Positions 20,257 through 20,823 of a stretch of DNA of 20,823 bases are shown in pieces. The stretch covers positions 58,770-79,592 of the forward strand of contig BLXT01001606.1 of the NCBI GenBank assembly GCA_019648995.1. The letters are read 5' to 3'. This stretch comes from Plakobranchus ocellatus. Its lineage: Eukaryota; Mollusca; Gastropoda; Plakobranchidae. The translations under genes were made by a program, and so were the position numbers. Under the pieces are notes generated by a model that saw only the letters and a list, made by a program, of their open reading frames with translations, was not told the origin of the DNA and did no database searches. Positions within the stretch are counted from its first letter, which is position 1. The number at the start of each line of letters is the position of its first letter.

Positions 20257-20762
20257 AAAGAACATTGAGTGTGTTACCCACATATTATCGTTAAACTTAG
20301 AACTATTGATATAAAAATTTTCTGGAGAAAGTAAAGTAAATTTAATCAAGATATCATTTCACGCTGAAATATATTTTTTATTTCCAGTAAAAACATTCAA
20401 AATCCTTGAGAGAAATAATCTAATAAATATGATATTGGTTTATTGAACGTATTTGAACGTTAGCTAGATCAATCAGACGGAGTCACTGTACAACTCCCTC
20501 GTATTATTTCCGCTGCCAACAAATTCGACACAAAACTAATCTCATAAAAAACGACTAGAATCTAGAATCTAGATCTTAGATTTGTGTAGGCTAGATCTAG
20601 GCTGACCAAAAGAGAAAGGCCACTCTAATGTGTGCTATTGCAAGTACTGCTAGACTTGAGCTCGAAGAACACAAAGTTCAGACTTAATCGTGAAATATTT
20701 GAAGAAAATAGGCCTATTTAATCTAATTTAGATTTAGGTCTAATGTTTAGATCTGAACTCAC

Positions 20763-20823
20763 CATTTCAAGAAAAGCATCAGTTAACGAAATAATAAACT
20801 GTGTTTATTGAACATAATCTAGA
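20763..20823 (-). other. Candidate 5' non-coding exon end with GTGAGT donor
   Basis: The minus strand reads CTTGAAATG then GTGAGTTC, with GT at 20762-20761. It is the strongest donor-like site I see upstream of the acceptor at 18535, and pairing the two would give an intron of about 2.2 kb. The exon would run off the window edge. No coding similarity is visible. An alternative weaker donor (CAGCAG then GTGAAG) lies near 19876. Confidence 0.35.

Larger units (their letters stand above)
19745..20823. repeat. CTAGATC-rich block of short palindromic words
   Basis: Words such as CTAGATCTAGATCTA (19752-19766), AACTAGATCT (19821-19830), ATCTAGAATCTAGATCTTA (19931-19949), ACTAGAATCTAGAATCTAGA (about 20553-20572) and CTAGATCTAG (20591-20600) recur through this kilobase, and the window ends in ATCTAGA. 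These words are rare in the rest of the window. The block is degenerate and interspersed rather than one clean tandem array. Confidence 0.7.

Overview
This is eukaryotic, intron-rich, AT-rich genomic DNA, almost certainly from an animal and probably from a mollusc (a gastropod is my best guess). The evidence is a spliced deubiquitinase gene of a metazoan family, a degenerate tRNA-derived SINE-like element with a conserved-looking tail, a pogo/Tigger-like miniature element, abundant microsatellites and homopolymers, and a dense cluster of CTAGATC words at the right end. The 4-base N gap beside a C/A/TA homopolymer stack shows it is a draft assembly. The species assignment is inference.

The window holds one recognisable gene, on the minus strand: an OTUD7-type (Cezanne, OTUD7A/OTUD7B-like) OTU-family deubiquitinase. 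I rebuilt it as seven coding exons: 18490-17839, 17365-17144, 16724-16626, 15445-15318, 14616-14483, 13434-13163 and 11896-10680. All six introns are GT-AG and all phases agree. They give a 907-residue protein with the catalytic Cys near residue 317 and the catalytic His near 484. A spliced 5' UTR precedes the ATG.

Layout, left to right: 1-482 is a dimeric tandem repeat of about 95 bp. 483-9500 has no gene I can support; it carries A-rich homopolymers, a pogo-like MITE (2292-2397), a C-rich stretch that is G4-forming on the minus strand (3794-3823), a GA microsatellite and the N-gap stack (8034-8115). About 9500-10679 is the likely 3' UTR, with an AU-rich element at 10404-10424 and a candidate poly(A) signal at 9518-9523. 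10680-18534 holds the exons and introns, with a SINE-like insertion in the intron at 14617-15317. 18535-20823 is 5' intron or upstream DNA, with an ETS-type GGAA cluster at 20197-20256, a strong candidate donor at 20763/20762 and the CTAGATC-rich block.

The notable biology is in this gene. It has two A20-type zinc fingers where vertebrate OTUD7 proteins have one. No N-terminal UBA-like domain can be found in the window; a 217-residue Pro/Gln-rich disordered segment sits there instead. The AU-rich element could make the transcript unstable. I see no evidence of a wholly new multi-gene system.
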